Shown here: positions 45,001 through 56,564 of the stretch, one piece after another
How positions within the stretch are numbered: position 1 is the stretch's first letter
Layout of the letters: the number at the start of each line of letters is the position of its first letter
Source: Deuterostichococcus epilithicus
Lineage: Eukaryota > Chlorophyta > Trebouxiophyceae > Prasiolales > Stichococcaceae
Assembly: GCA_033439295.1 (NCBI GenBank)
Contig: JAVTLE010000015.1
Location: forward strand, 1,860,001 to 1,924,000
Direction of reading: 5' to 3'
DNA length: 64,000 nt
Program-made: the position numbers and the translations under genes
Notes under the pieces: model-generated
Databases searched by the model: none
Told to the model about the DNA's origin: nothing
The model's input: the letters and a program-made list of their open reading frames with translations, nothing else

Positions 45001-46235
45001 CCGACAGGGTTGCGCGAAAGGAGACTCACCCAAGCTCGAAGCGGACCTGGTCGTTGCCCTTGCCGGTCGCGCCGTGCGACACGGCATCGGCGCCCGTCTC
45101 ACGCGCGATCTCGATCTGCCGCTTCGCGATGAGCGGCCGCGCGATGGATGTGCCCAGCAGGTAGATGCCCTCGTACTTCGAGTTGGCCCTGGGGTACGGG
45201 TTGAAGGGTCACAAGCAGCGGCCGGCGAGGGATTGTAAGGCAGTGTCCGACAAGGCAAGCTCCCCCGCTGCACTGTTTGACCACTGTCGTGGGCTACAAG
45301 CGCAGCCACGCTAGGACGCAGCGCCCGACCGGCGGCAGCAAGTACGACAACTATCGGGGTTCAGCGCCTGACTGGCAGCGGCGAGCCTTGCGAAGTCACA
45401 CTGATGCGCGCCCAATGCTGCGCAGGAGACCGCTGTGCAGCTGCCCGAGCCTTGCATGTGCATGCCGGCAGCGGGGCAGCAGATGACGTCTTTGGAGAGA
45501 GTCCCACCTGAACATGGGGAAAACGAAGTCGCGCACAAACTCCTCGCGCAGGTCGTCGATGTAGATGTCCTTCACGCCAAACTGCTCAGCCTTGCCGCGC
45601 ACGGGTGACAACTCCTCGCCCTGCGGGGCAACAGATTCTAGAGGTCCGAGATTGGTTCCAAGGGTGCCCTTTTATCGTGACACTCGTGCACAGCTGCAAC
45701 ACAGCGCAGGCAGCTCTTGTGCATGCGCACCAGACAGGCGCGCTCCAGCAGGTGCTACCCTCGGCCAAACACTGTCCCGCACGAGTTGCACATCAGACAG
45801 ATCACCGCACAGGTGTCTGATGGCAGCACTCGTTCTCCTCCCAGCCGCTCAAGTCATGCGAACACGCCTTGGATGGACTGCCGTGACGCTTGGCTTCCAG
45901 ATTCCGCCTTCAGGCACGGCAACAGCAGGCAGCTCGAGACCCACCTGGCCCAGGTCGGCAGTGAAGGTGACGACCTCGCAGTCGTAGGTGTCCTGCAGCC
46001 ACTTCAGGATCACGGACGTGTCCAGGCCGCCGGAGTACGCCAGCACCACCTTGTTGATGGAGCGCTTGTCCATTTTGCGCGCTGAGACCCGCACCGTGCG
46101 CGGCCGCGCCGCCGCGGGAGGACGCGCCGCCGGGCGGCAGGGCGCCGGCNGCGCCGNGCCGCGCAGCGCGCCCCTCTGCGTCATCAGGCCGGGGGCCGGC
46201 ATGGCTGGCGGGGCCTGCGCGGCGGGAGGGCGCAT
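42074..46235 (-). CDS. ASS: Argininosuccinate synthase
   Basis: Ten exons join in phase to 470 aa: 45945-46235, 45508-45620, 45030-45188, 44466-44642, 44019-44130, 43713-43794, 43307-43452, 42769-42903, 42365-42495 and 42074-42140. [18 protein letters not shown] is the ATP-PP loop; later blocks include [63 protein letters not shown] and [20 protein letters not shown], all typical of the enzyme. It joins citrulline and aspartate in arginine synthesis (EC 6.3.4.5). The first about 55 residues are Ala/Pro/Arg-rich, a likely chloroplast transit peptide. The very C-terminus (a 22-residue tail after GFIKLQALR) is lineage-specific and less certain. Ambiguous bases at 46150 and 46157 fall in the leader. 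Confidence 0.97.
44145..44166 (+). repeat. Telomere-like TTTAGGG element inside an intron
   Basis: AGGGTTTAGGGTTTCAGGGT carries one perfect and two imperfect plant-type telomere repeats within an argininosuccinate synthase intron. Short enough to be chance or a telo-box. Confidence 0.4.
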
Positions 46236-47348
46236 GCGTGTTGCACCATGTGGCGGGACCGGCGCCTAGAAATGGGAGCCACAGGTGAAGTGGTTGGTCC
46301 TGCACAATGCAGCTGGGCGCTCTGACGTCGCCACTGTGCCAGGACCCGGCCGCGCTGCCCTGAGCAGACGCAACCTCGTGCCAGATCTGTGTGCACACTG
46401 TGCTTCAGGCGGGCCATCGGCACAGTGCTTCAGGCGGGCCGCCGGCACTGTGAGGCAAGTCTGTTCCGATAGCCCCTAGCCGAACTGCAAGGCATCATAG
46501 TCAAATTTTGCAGCATGGTGGAGTATGTGCAGCATGGCTGGCAGGTTTCTGCCAGCCCGCTGAGCTGCCGCTTGCAGGCAGGTGCGCCGCCTTGGAGACT
46601 TTTGCCATTGAAGCAGGCTGCAAAGGGCGCGTTCGATCTATTCCATGCCGAACCGACCTTTTCGAGCAGAGAGGCACTATTCATCAGCCGTTTGCGAACA
46701 CGTAGCGGTGCGAGATCAGCTTAGGGTTGATGCATTACACCTCGGAGAGCAGCCGCGATCAATCATCCAACCTCGCGTTGCCCTTGTCGTAATCATCTCC
46801 ATATCACAGATGGGGGAGATCTGGTCCGATTTTGCTGTTCAACCCACCTGAGAGAAGCTTGTGTCACGTGGTGCGGTGAGAGGCGTACTCGTGGAGGCCG
46901 ATGCAGTTCAGACGCAGCAGGATGGTCAACGTTACAATCGCCGATATCTAGATACAAGAAAGTTGCAGTTTGTTGCTGCGCCGTGCGCGGATTGTGACCA
47001 GGTGATCGGTTGCCTGATGACTGCTGCTTCCTACTTGCTCCGCCTATGCACGTGAGCGGGTGCGTGCCATTTTAAGGCCGATTTGGCATCCCACACTCTT
47101 CAGTATCACTGTTGATCTGCTCTCGGCTGCATTCTCTACAGTGCGGCCATTGCGCAAGACGGTCAGTGCCCCTTTGCCGCGCGAGCTCACAGTAGTCTTC
47201 GGCGGAAGTCCTGCTCACCTGCTGGCTGCGGCTACAGTCGAGCATATCGCAGCTCCAAAAGACATGTTCTGCAGCTTCCATGTCTGTATGTCTGCAAGAT
47301 CAGCCACAGCCTATGGCAGCGCCTACAGTGCGATAGGCGATGAGCTGC
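46236..47348. promoter_or_regulatory. Upstream region of argininosuccinate synthase
   Basis: About 1.1 kb between the ASS start codon and the stop of the next minus-strand gene. It should contain the ASS promoter and 5' UTR. Apart from the 25-bp tandem duplication at 46401-46450, no motif could be named. Confidence 0.4.
46401..46450. repeat. Two 25-bp tandem units upstream of ASS
   Basis: TGCTTCAGGCGGGCC is repeated head to tail (46401-46425, 46426-46450) with three differences in the last ten bases. It lies about 165 bp upstream of the 46235 start codon, so it may sit in the 5' UTR or promoter. Confidence 0.75.
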
Positions 47349-49070
47349 CTAGGTGCTGATGCTTGCTGGGGACTGCGCCGCCTCAGAGGGGACGCCCATC
47401 ACTGCAGACAGCGCATCCTGCAGGCGGTTGACGAAGGACTCGAAGGCGCCCGCGGTGGAACTCAGCAGTTCCTGCAGCTCCGCGGCGTTAGCTGTCAGGT
47501 TCGATGTCAGCTGGTCCTCTGTGGACGGCGCTGCCGCTGCCGTCGTCTCCATAGAGGGAGCCGGCGACAGGACGGAAGGCGCCTGCTGCGGAATGCCAAG
47601 AAAGACTCTGTGATTGACTGTGCGACTGTCAAATTGGTGAGGCGCCGTGGGATGCAGGTCATGCTTATGTTCAGGCAATGAAGCATGTGAATGGCGATTT
47701 GGGCATTGTGCAGCTTCAGCGACCAGCTGACTCAAACTTGTGCGACCTCAAGTTGCTGGGCGTAAAGTTGCTGGGCAGTCGTGCTGCTTTGGCTGCAAGA
47801 GCAATAGCGTATGACAGTCGCAGAGTGAGCATGTGCACCTGGATCTGGAGGAGCTTGCGGGTCGCCGCTGCAGCGGCTGCCGAGGAAGCGCTGGCGGCGG
47901 GTGCCGTGTTGGCAGGAAGCGTGGTGTCAGCGATCTCGGAGATCCACCCTGCGAACGACACCACATCGAGACCTCAGACGAGCAGTATATTCCATACAGC
48001 AAATACTAAGCAATGCTACAGCACTTGTGAGCTATGCAGACTAAGCATCCGTCGGCTGTCGGCTACATCATGGCATGGGGTGCGTGAAGACACACAGCCA
48101 TCACGCATAGCAAGGACACTTGCCTGCGAGATTAAGCTGCAGCTGGGTCGACAGAATCTGCGCAGATAAATTGCGGCGTCATCATCAGCAAACAATCGGC
48201 ATGGTGATGAGGGCCGCCTTCCTGCATAATTCTACTGGCAGTTGTGGCCATCGCAGGTCATGCATCTCGACAAAGCACCTCAATGATGCCTCATGAAGCG
48301 CTTGATCAGCCGTCTACTGAATGCTGGCGGCGGCGTGCGACAGACAGACTATGCAGCAGGGCTGACGTACGCACCTGCAGGCCCGCCAGGGTGTGCTTGC
48401 TGATGACGGCAATGGGGTCGCTGGTCACTGTTGTGAAGTCGCTGCTGCTGGCAGCCTGCAATGTGTTGACAAAAGGGACGTGACTACAGCAATCTTGTAC
48501 AAACACGGGCTGCCTTCTCGCCCTTAATTCCTGCAATCATGACATCCGCCGCCGCCGCATGGCGGATAATGTTATCGGATCTTGAAGAGGAATCGTGGTC
48601 AGTAACAGACCTGCTGAACTTGTGCTGTCAGTATCGCTATGCAGCACCATATGTCTCTTGGCGCATCATATGGTCCTTGGCGCATTATCATGCATACATG
48701 AGTATGCGCATGTGCATTGACGCACCGACGCGGCGGCGGCGGATCCAGACGAAAGCTTTGAAGGCTTCGACGGCTTGTTGCGTTGGAGCACCGAGCGCCC
48801 TGCAGCAGCGCGTGCTTCCTTTCGCGCAGCAACACGACGGGACGAGCACTACAGTCCCAAATGGAGACACGCACGTCCGCTCCTCGCTCACGCACCGAGT
48901 CGTGCTGAGGACCGAGTCGTGCAATCGGCGACAGCAGGTGCTTCTAGTGATACTTTTGCGGTTCGTGCAAGCCTTGCGATAAGCTCGCCTGAGGAAGGTG
49001 ACGCCTCGATTGCCGGCGTTAGGCACGCAGCCAGGAGCAGGCCCAGCAGGATAGCTGAAACTGCCTTCAT
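47349..49070 (-). CDS. Small predicted secreted protein
   Basis: The first exon (48954-49070) encodes MKAVSAILLGLLLAACLTPA, a clear signal peptide with a likely cut after IEA. A second exon at 48375-48455 (DFTTVTSDPIAVISKHTLAG), a third ending near 47835 (helical, ISEIADTTLPANTA, then Ala-rich) and the last, ending at 47349 (NLTANAAELQELLSSTAGA, helical), all have splice sites. The phase between exons two and three does not fit, so a small exon is missing or misplaced. About 170 residues, no Cys pattern, no family recognised. Secretory-pathway entry is the only function-related statement the sequence supports. Confidence 0.5.
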
Positions 49071-49656
49071 GTTGCACCGCGGCCCCGCGGTCGATGAGCT
49101 CAGCACGCACCTGCCTACCAGCGTGCTTCCGATTGACACGATGCGGCACCTCCTTCGTCCCAGTAACACGCGACTGGGGTCGGGCCGCATGCTCGATCTC
49201 ATCCCCCAACCTCCGTTTCGATCCGCCGATGCTTCCGCCAAATGCGATAGCCGAATTAGGTCGCTGCGAACAAACCCTATTACATTGTTGTCAGTCCTAT
49301 TGGCCACGTGGCAGATCTGACTGCTCGGTCAAATGTCCTTTCCTGCGTCACGGAGTAGTTCGCTTTTTGACGTATGACACAAATGTCGAGTTGGAGCGGT
49401 TTGAACTCCACTGAGCCTGTCGCTCATTTGCCGCTCACGAAACCGTGCGTTACGCACGCCTGTCGGACACAACACAGGTGGTACAACACAGCGCATGCAG
49501 CTGCGCGACGGATCGGATCTGCTTCTCGCCTCCTGCAAGATCCCTTCCGATGACTTCAACGGTGCTGTGATCGCTCGCACCTGACGCGGTATCATCATAG
49601 CGGGCAAAGTTGGTCCTCGAAACGCACACTACAGGCGGGTGCCAGGGGTCGCAGCC
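49071..49656. promoter_or_regulatory. Divergent intergenic promoter region
   Basis: About 590 bp between the start of the secreted-protein gene (-) and the AT-hook-like gene (+). Both promoters must lie here; no specific element named. Confidence 0.4.
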
Positions 49657-51153
49657 ATGGTCGATCTGGCGGCGTGGACTCCTCGAACCTTCGAGGCGCT
49701 GCTCATGCTTCCCTCTCCGGGCGACGGCACCGCGTTGCTTGGCCCGTCCGCGGGTAACCTCCCGCGCGCGCCTTACTCCGGAAGCCAGTCTCAGCCGCAG
49801 GATGCGGCGCAGACGCCGGACGCGGCGCCACTCAGCTTCAGCATATCAGAGGAGGAGCTGGACTGGCTTGCGTCGCTGACGGACATTGGCAGGCCTGCGG
49901 AACCGATTGTGCCAGCTGCGGCGCTGACCGGCTCAGCAATCAGCTTCTCAGCAGAAGCTTCAGCAGATGGAATGCAGCCACAGTTGCTGGACAAGTGCCT
50001 GCTCTGTCCGCCGGAGCCATTGCATCGAGCGGCGACGGCCCCGCTGGACTGCTGGGCAGCGGCCGCCTCCGCAGGCGGTGAGTGTCAACACAGCTGATGT
50101 CAAGCACCACAGCCTGCAAGACCGCATGTGGAGGGATCTCCAATCTTCATCGAGATGTCTCGCGTCATCTCAAGGCTCCTGAACCGACGCTGGGACACCT
50201 GCTTCTTGCAGGCACAGAAGTAGCGGATGAGGCCCAGCCGCAGCTGTTGGCACACCCTCATGACCAGGCGTTCCTGGAAGAGGTGCAGCTCTGGAACGGC
50301 GAGTCGTCGCTTTACTCAGGTGACGACACTGCTGGGTGACACCGGTGCCCTGCAGGTACCTGCACGCATGCTGCCCGCCGCATTGCTAGCTTTGCAAGAC
50401 TGGCCGATCAGCTGCTCCTGTTGCACTGAAAGTCGCTGCATCTTGTGCGGTCCTGACAGAGTGCCTTGCCGTGCAGCGCCGTCCCCGGACGCCCCTGGCG
50501 CGCCCGGCAGCTCGGGGCAAAGCCGACGCTGTCACCGCGAGCGACTGTCACCAGCGGCAGCGCCCCATGCCACGAAGAAGCGCGGCCGCCGGCCTGCTCT
50601 GAAAAGCGCCTTCCAGCGGGACATCGAGGTACATCAGTGCGCTCACGGGTGCCGAGCTGGATCAGCGGCGCGGGCACACCTGCCCGATCGCAGTTGGCTG
50701 TCGTGGCGTGACAGGCCGCGTGTATGCTGCCTGATGTTGAACCCGACGATGCTGCCATGGCCGTGCCTGCAGCTTTTCACGCAGCGGGTTCGCGTGGAGG
50801 AGGAAGCCAGAGGGCATGCGAAGCAGCAGCCGACGCCGGGTGACGTGCCCCAGCAGGGTGTGCCGCAGCAGGCTGGCCAGCAGTGCCGGCAGGATGCCAC
50901 CGGCGCCAAGGTTCCTGCACAGCATATATCTGCCGGACCAAACGTCCCGACAGCAGCCGTCCAGCAGCCCAATGTCTCGCTGAACGGCGTGCCGCCGCCG
51001 CTTAGGACAGCCACCTTGGCGCCACTAGGCGTCCTAGATGCTGTCAGTAGGGGCTTAGCATTGCGGGACTTGCAGCAGCAGCAGCTGCCCAGTCCAGCCG
51101 TGCAGCAGCCGCAATTAGATGCGGTGGAGGTGGAGGTTCATGTGATGCACTGA
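49657..51153 (+). CDS. Nuclear-type disordered protein with AT-hook-like motif
   Basis: Four phase-consistent exons: 49657-50077, 50212-50319, 50477-50628 and 50773-51153, giving 353 aa. The N-terminus is mixed hydrophobic/acidic (LSFSISEEELDWLASL, activation-domain-like). Exon 3 encodes KKRGRRPALKSAFQRDIE. The RGRRP core resembles an AT hook (GRP flanked by basic residues), although the canonical motif is RGRP. The final exon is Gln/Pro-rich with QQQQLPSPAVQQPQ before the stop at 51153. No zinc finger, bZIP or homeodomain is visible. A DNA-associated regulator is inferred from the basic patch plus acidic and Gln-rich regions; no family match is claimed. Confidence 0.65.
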
Positions 51154-51950
51154 TTTGCACATAGAACATATCATACATACGGGTGAACTTCCTGAAACGC
51201 AGCTTGGTCTCACTCGGGTATCTACCTAGCTGTTGGCACTGAGGTTTACTCGAGATATCATGTACGCACTGCAATGTCTGTCTTCAATCGTGATCGCACC
51301 AAATAGGACTTATTCGATTGTCGCACTGCCAGCACTACAACCCACTGCATTCACACTGCGGAACAATGTCAGAATCGCTGTGTCGCGCACGCCAGCACGT
51401 GTACTTCGAAGAAGCCGAAACGCATTGGTCCTAATGTTGAAAACGGAATTTAAGAGGTGCGGCGCCACCAAAACTCTGCTGCGTTCCGCCGGCCGCCGCC
51501 GCAGCAAGTAGAACATGCTGCAACAGCGGCCGACAGAGCGCTTGCAGAAGATCCGCAAGTCTTGGATCAGTCACCGCGCGTTGTGCCAGGTGGCGTACTG
51601 CCGCGTGCATGTAAGCACAACGACGGGCCAGCCCTGAGCTGGCTAGCGGGAGGCACCATGAACAGAAATGCGCGGAAAGCAGCTGCGGAAAGGCAGGCAC
51701 GAGAGCGGGCGAAATCAGCGGCCAGTTGGTCAGGGCCAGCTGATAGGAGGTCGGGCTGGGGGGATAACACTGTCACGCTGCCACAGAGTGCGTTCCGATA
51801 GTTTTTGGCGTGTGACCGCCGCTGCCGCACGGCGCAGCCATGCTGGCGGCTGTACAGCCGGCCGGCAGTAATTGGAGGCAGCAAGCGCCGTCAGAGACGA
51901 AGGAGCGACTCGGCCGTCGAGCATGAAACAGCCGTAACTTCAGGAGCTGT
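51154..51950. other. Convergent spacer with a possible 47-aa ORF
   Basis: Between the 3' ends of the AT-hook-like gene and the three-RRM gene. A short plus-strand ORF at 51658-51801 starts MNRNARKAAAERQARERAKS and ends in PQSAFR; it is basic and helical but has no splice partners or family match. Coding status unknown. Confidence 0.3.
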
Positions 51951-52326
51951 TTACGAGGAAGGTCCCTCTTCTTGCCCTGGCCACTGCTGGCCGCGGGGCT
52001 CCGTGACGGGGCGCTGCTGCCCGCCATAGTAGCCGCCACCAGATATGGAGGTGGCGGCAGGACCGCCACCAAAGGCGCCTCCACCGGAGTATGCCTGCTG
52101 CCGCCCACCGCCCGGCATGGGTGACATCATGGGGCTGCCGTAGCTTGGGCCGCCGCCGCCGCCGAGCTGCATTGCCGCCAGGCTGGCGCCGAGGGAACCG
52201 ATGTCAGCAGGGGAGCTGATGCCGCTGCTGGCGCCGCTGGGGTACCCCATCGTGTGCGGGGCCATGCCGCCGCCGAAGCTGCCACCGCCTCGCCGGCTAC
52301 CCGCAGCGGCCTGCTGCTGCCACTCG

Positions 52327-52358
<32 letters not shown>

Positions 52359-55123
52359 AACCTGCTGCTGTTGCATGAGCAGCATGCCGTACGACTGCTG
52401 CGCCGCCGTCTGCTGCGGCATTACCTGCTGCGGGGAAGGCGCGACAGATCCATACAGCTGGTTCTGCTGGTAGCCGCTCAGTGGCAGCCCCTGCAGCTGC
52501 GTCATCGTGGGCATCATCATCCGCGTCCCTGCGTGCAGGACCAGCTTAACCATCAGCATCCAGCAACAGGCGTTCACTGCCTGACTTTGACGTATTGCCA
52601 GCACGCCAACGAGCAACGCATCTGGCCAAGCACTTCTCGTGTGCTTCTGCCGCATGGAAAGTCTTTGGTTCAAATACGTATTGGGGCCGCGGGAGGTTGG
52701 CCCCTCCCCAAGGATACGTGCAGAGGAAGGCACACCCATAAAGGGGTGCATCATGCCCGGCGCCTGGCAGACGACCATCCCGCCGCCCGGCAGCTGCTGC
52801 AAGCCATAGCCGGCGGCGGCGGCCGTCANCATCGGCGCCGCCGCCATCGCGGCGGTGGCAGCCGCGGCGGCGCGCGCCTGGTGCCGGCCCCACGACAGCC
52901 GCAGTACCTTGCCGCCCATCTGCAGCCCATTCAGCCCTGCAGCCAAATCAGCACCAGAATTACCTCAATAATCGATGAGTCTGTGCACCGCTCCTTGTGG
53001 CAACCGTGGTTGACCCACCATTTGCCTCCAGAGGTCGGACAACGGGCAGGCAACAGGCGGCGCTTGTGGCAGCAGCATGTGGCTTGGAGAGGACAGCGAC
53101 CTCAGGATCGGCAGCCGCACCGAGGATGGCCATCACGGCATCGCTGTGGTGCTGGTATTGAGCAAAGCCATAGCAGTTCTTGCGGAAAACACGCATGTCT
53201 AGGAGCGCGCCGAACTGCTCCAGGTACCCCTGTGGCACATTCAAGTGTAGCTTCAGCGGCCTTGCATGCTTGTTTACAGCAGGTGCATGCCGCTGCACCT
53301 CACAAGCGAAAAGGGTGGAGGTGATGCGGCAATGCGGTGGTGCAGCGGAGCATCTTGGCACTAAGCGGCAGCAACTGCGAGATGGCAGCAGCTGCGCAGA
53401 TAATTGAGTGGAAGATCATGTCGCACCCGCAAGTCGTCGTCCGTCACTTCTGGAGAGATGCTGCCGATGTAGACGTTTGCGTTCAGCGGGTCTGCCTGCA
53501 AGCACAGGCGCGGCCAGTGAGCTGCCGGCAGCGCTGCCAAGCTTGGACATCGTTCTCCAAGCACGGAGCACTTTATGCATTCGCAGACTGCAGGGCTGCT
53601 CAAAAACGTCTGCCGCTGCGCTTGACGCAGCACATGCGACCTTGCTAAAACATAAATTGCATCATTTTGAGGCACAGCCTCATCAGCGATGGAAAAGAAC
53701 AGCACTGCGGAAAGCGCGTGCCTGGTCAACGGTGGTGTAGTCGATGCTCTGCATGGCGTCCTTCTTGTGGTGCGCCCAGCCGCAGCGCACGGCACGGCTG
53801 CCGATCTTGGCGCCGCTCATCTGCGCCATCGCGTTCTCCGCGTCCGCCTTGGTGTAGAACGATGCAAAGCCGTAGCCCTTGGATCTGTGTGCACAGAGAT
53901 GCCTGGTAGGTTGGGGCATGCAGCGATTTGATGGCTGCAGTGGGAGCGCGCCGCCGAGAACTTCGAGCTCATGACACAGCCTGCTGCGCATCGTGTGGGG
54001 CTCGAGAAAATTGCAGAAAAGGGCGTGAATGTGGCAGAGCAACAACACAGCAATGAGGCCTTGAAACAGATCCAAGCGCTGCTGCGAGCGCGAGTTTGCG
54101 CGCACCGGCCAGTGGTGAGGTCCCAGACGACGCGGGCGTCGGAGCAGCCGCCTAGCGGCTGTGCGGCGGCCAGCAGCATGGTGTCGTCCACCTGTGAGTA
54201 TGACAGGTCTCTAGCTTGTGGAGTGCACAGCAGGGACGCGAGGCTTGTGATGAGCCGCCTGTGCGGCTGCAGAGCCGTGGGTGTGCCAATTACGGCTCGG
54301 ATGGCGCCGCACAACCACAGCCGGACACAGGGCATCCTGGAGGCAGCATCAAACAGCACGCTGCACGTCAATGTGGAGCTGCATGTGGGCATTGCCTCAG
54401 CAGCCAGGTCCCCGACGAAGATGTGAAAGTGGTTGGAGGTGTCGGGGCGGGTGTCGCGCTGCGATGCCCAGTTGACGCGTACCTCCTGGCCGTACAACAC
54501 ACGCCTGTCGATGGATTGCAAAGCCAGCGCCGCGCATCTGCAACAAAGGGATGTGCTCGCATTGGTGCTTGAGGCAGACCAGCAGCGTGTCACTGCCACC
54601 GGGCAGCTAGAACAGTGAACGAATGTCGTGAGGTGCTGTGCAAGCGGTGGCAAGGTGATGTGGCACGGGCGAATGGCATTGCAAGCCATCGAGCTGTGGC
54701 CAGGCAATTGCAGGACGTCGCGTGCCATGCACAGCAAGCAGGACAGGGTTCCTGCTGCAGGCAGACGGCTCACCTGGGGTCGTAGTAAGTCACGAAGCCG
54801 TAGCCGGCACTCAGGCTTGTGAGCTTGTCGCGTATGACCTTCACCTCCTGCACCGCGCCCAGGGTGGAAAAGATCTCCAGCAGCATGGCCTCGTTGACTG
54901 ACGGGTGCAGTTTGCCGATGTAGAGTGATCGCGAGGCCTCGGGGCGGCCGGAAGCTGCCTGCGCCGCCGCCGCCGGCGGCGGGGCTGCAGCCTCACCGGC
55001 ATCCGCTCGTGGCGCCATTGCGCCAGCTGTGGTGCCGACGTCATCCTCGTGGCGCGGCTGTGGCGGCTCCGCGCCGCCGGAGCTGCGGGTGGACAGCGGA
55101 GGCTGCCCCAGGTCGTGCGACAT
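51951..55123 (-). CDS. Three-RRM RNA-binding protein (UBP1/RBP45/TIA-1-like)
   Basis: Starts at 55123 (MSHDLGQPPLS) with an Ala/Pro-rich leader. RRM1: SLYIGKLHPSVNEAMLLEIF then AGYGFVTYYDPR; RRM2: HIFVGDLAAEVDDTMLLAAA then SKGYGFASFYTKADAENAM and CGWAHHKK; RRM3: NVYIGSISPEVTDDDLR then CYGFAQYQHHSDAVMAI and VLRLSWGRHQ. The C-terminal exon is Gln-, Met- and Gly-rich with a polyglutamine tract coded by CAG repeats (52329-52358 on the plus strand as CTG). Three RRMs with the SWG block at the end of RRM3 and a Gln-rich tail define the plant oligouridylate-binding/TIA-like group, which bind U-rich introns and 3' UTRs and enter stress granules. One ambiguous base at 52829. Confidence 0.93.
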
Positions 55124-56564
55124 GACACCGCCTCACGTGGAGTATGTGTCGATCGCTTGCGAAGCGGCCGGGAAGAGGCGCCGGACAACGCCGCGATGCG
55201 CGGCGCTGCCTTGGATGCAAAGGGGTGCGAGGTGCTGTCCGTTCGCTGACCGGAAGTTTTTTGCGTGTTCAGCGCCGGCGCTCCATGAGGGCCAAAACGT
55301 CGGTGTCGCTTCCTGCGAGTGCAGCATAGGAAAGACCTCACCGGCGGCCCGTTGCATCAGTCGATCATCCGTTAGCGCCATGCGCCTGGGCACAGCCGTC
55401 CTAGCGGCTGTCTGCGTCATGACCAGTGATGACTACAAGCGCTATGCACACTCAGCCAGTTGCACATTAAAAGCGATGCGGATGTTGCACATAGAGCGGT
55501 GCGAAGTGCAGATGTCTGTCTAGCAACGCAGCGCGGACTCTGCATGACCTCCTTGGGGATGTCAGCACTGTCCCGCATTGTGCGGGACAATGCGGGACAA
55601 TGCTGATGCGTGTGCGTGGGTTCCTGTCGGCCGCTCGCTACCTGGCCGTCACTCCCTCGGCGCCGAGTGCGACACGCAGGAAGCGCACACCGCATCAAGG
55701 CGCAGAGACTCTGTCTGGCAGAGCCGGTAGGTAGATAGCAGGTGCACAAGCCTAGCTCATAGATGTTCTACAGCCGCGCATGAACACGGTTTACGGCGTT
55801 GATCAAGGGAAACACCCCTATCACACAGAGACCCATTGGCATGCCCAGCCTTTGCTCGTAACCCTGATGTAGGGGTCGTGGTACAGTGTTACTGACGCGC
55901 AAGTGTTACCAAAAGGGGTGTCAGCAGCATCCGCCATGTCAGGGCTTGCCAAGCATGCAGACGGCTCTAGAGTGTTACAAACAGCACGAGAAGCCTTTGG
56001 GGCGATCTGCCACACAGAACGCTGCGGCAGCCGGCAGCTGCTACTGGCCAGCCTTTTGAAACAGCTGGGGTTTGCCAGCGCGTGCCCACCTTGTCAAGGA
56101 GAATCGTCAGGTGGAAGGGATACGTGCAGCGTGAGGTCACACCCTTGCACCGGTCGTTTGCCGTCCGCGTCCTGGTTTCGCCCAACTCAGGCAGCCGTCG
56201 CTTCAGCCGAGGATACGGCGTGCGAATGTGGCGCGCGGGAACCAGGCAGGAACCAAGAAATAAACGAAAGAACCGGAAATGGCCTGGTGTGGTTGGTTCT
56301 ATTGCGCCATCAAGACGGGAAAGTGAAGAAAATATGCCTCGCGTGCTGACAACATGACTCATCATGACTCGGATATTTTTGTCACGACGACACCGATGAA
56401 CGCCTGTACCTTAGTACCGCTTCGTGTACTGCCGTTCCAAGCTGAATCCCTCAGACTCATCTGACCTAATCTGCAAAGGAGCTTGTAACCATCCGCACAT
56501 CACAAACGGGTCGAAGGAGGTTTTGGTACGTACGAGGCAACGTTGCCTCAAACCGCCGCCGTAT
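55124..56564. other. Intergenic region with a short hairpin repeat
   Basis: Upstream of the RRM gene and downstream of the DnaJ gene, both minus strand. At 55568-55602 TGTCCCGCATTGTGCGGGACA forms an inverted repeat and GCGGGACAAT is then repeated. ORFs here have no family or splice support. Confidence 0.4.
55568..55602. repeat. Inverted repeat with an extra direct copy
   Basis: Arms TGTCCCGCA and TGCGGGACA flank a 3-bp loop; a second GCGGGACAATG follows at once. It lies about 450 bp upstream of the RRM gene start. Could be a protein-binding site or a small fold-back; function unknown. Confidence 0.55.

Noticed and set aside
55967-56365. 132-codon minus-strand frame in the intergenic region
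   Set aside because: No similarity to any family and no partner exons; probably chance.
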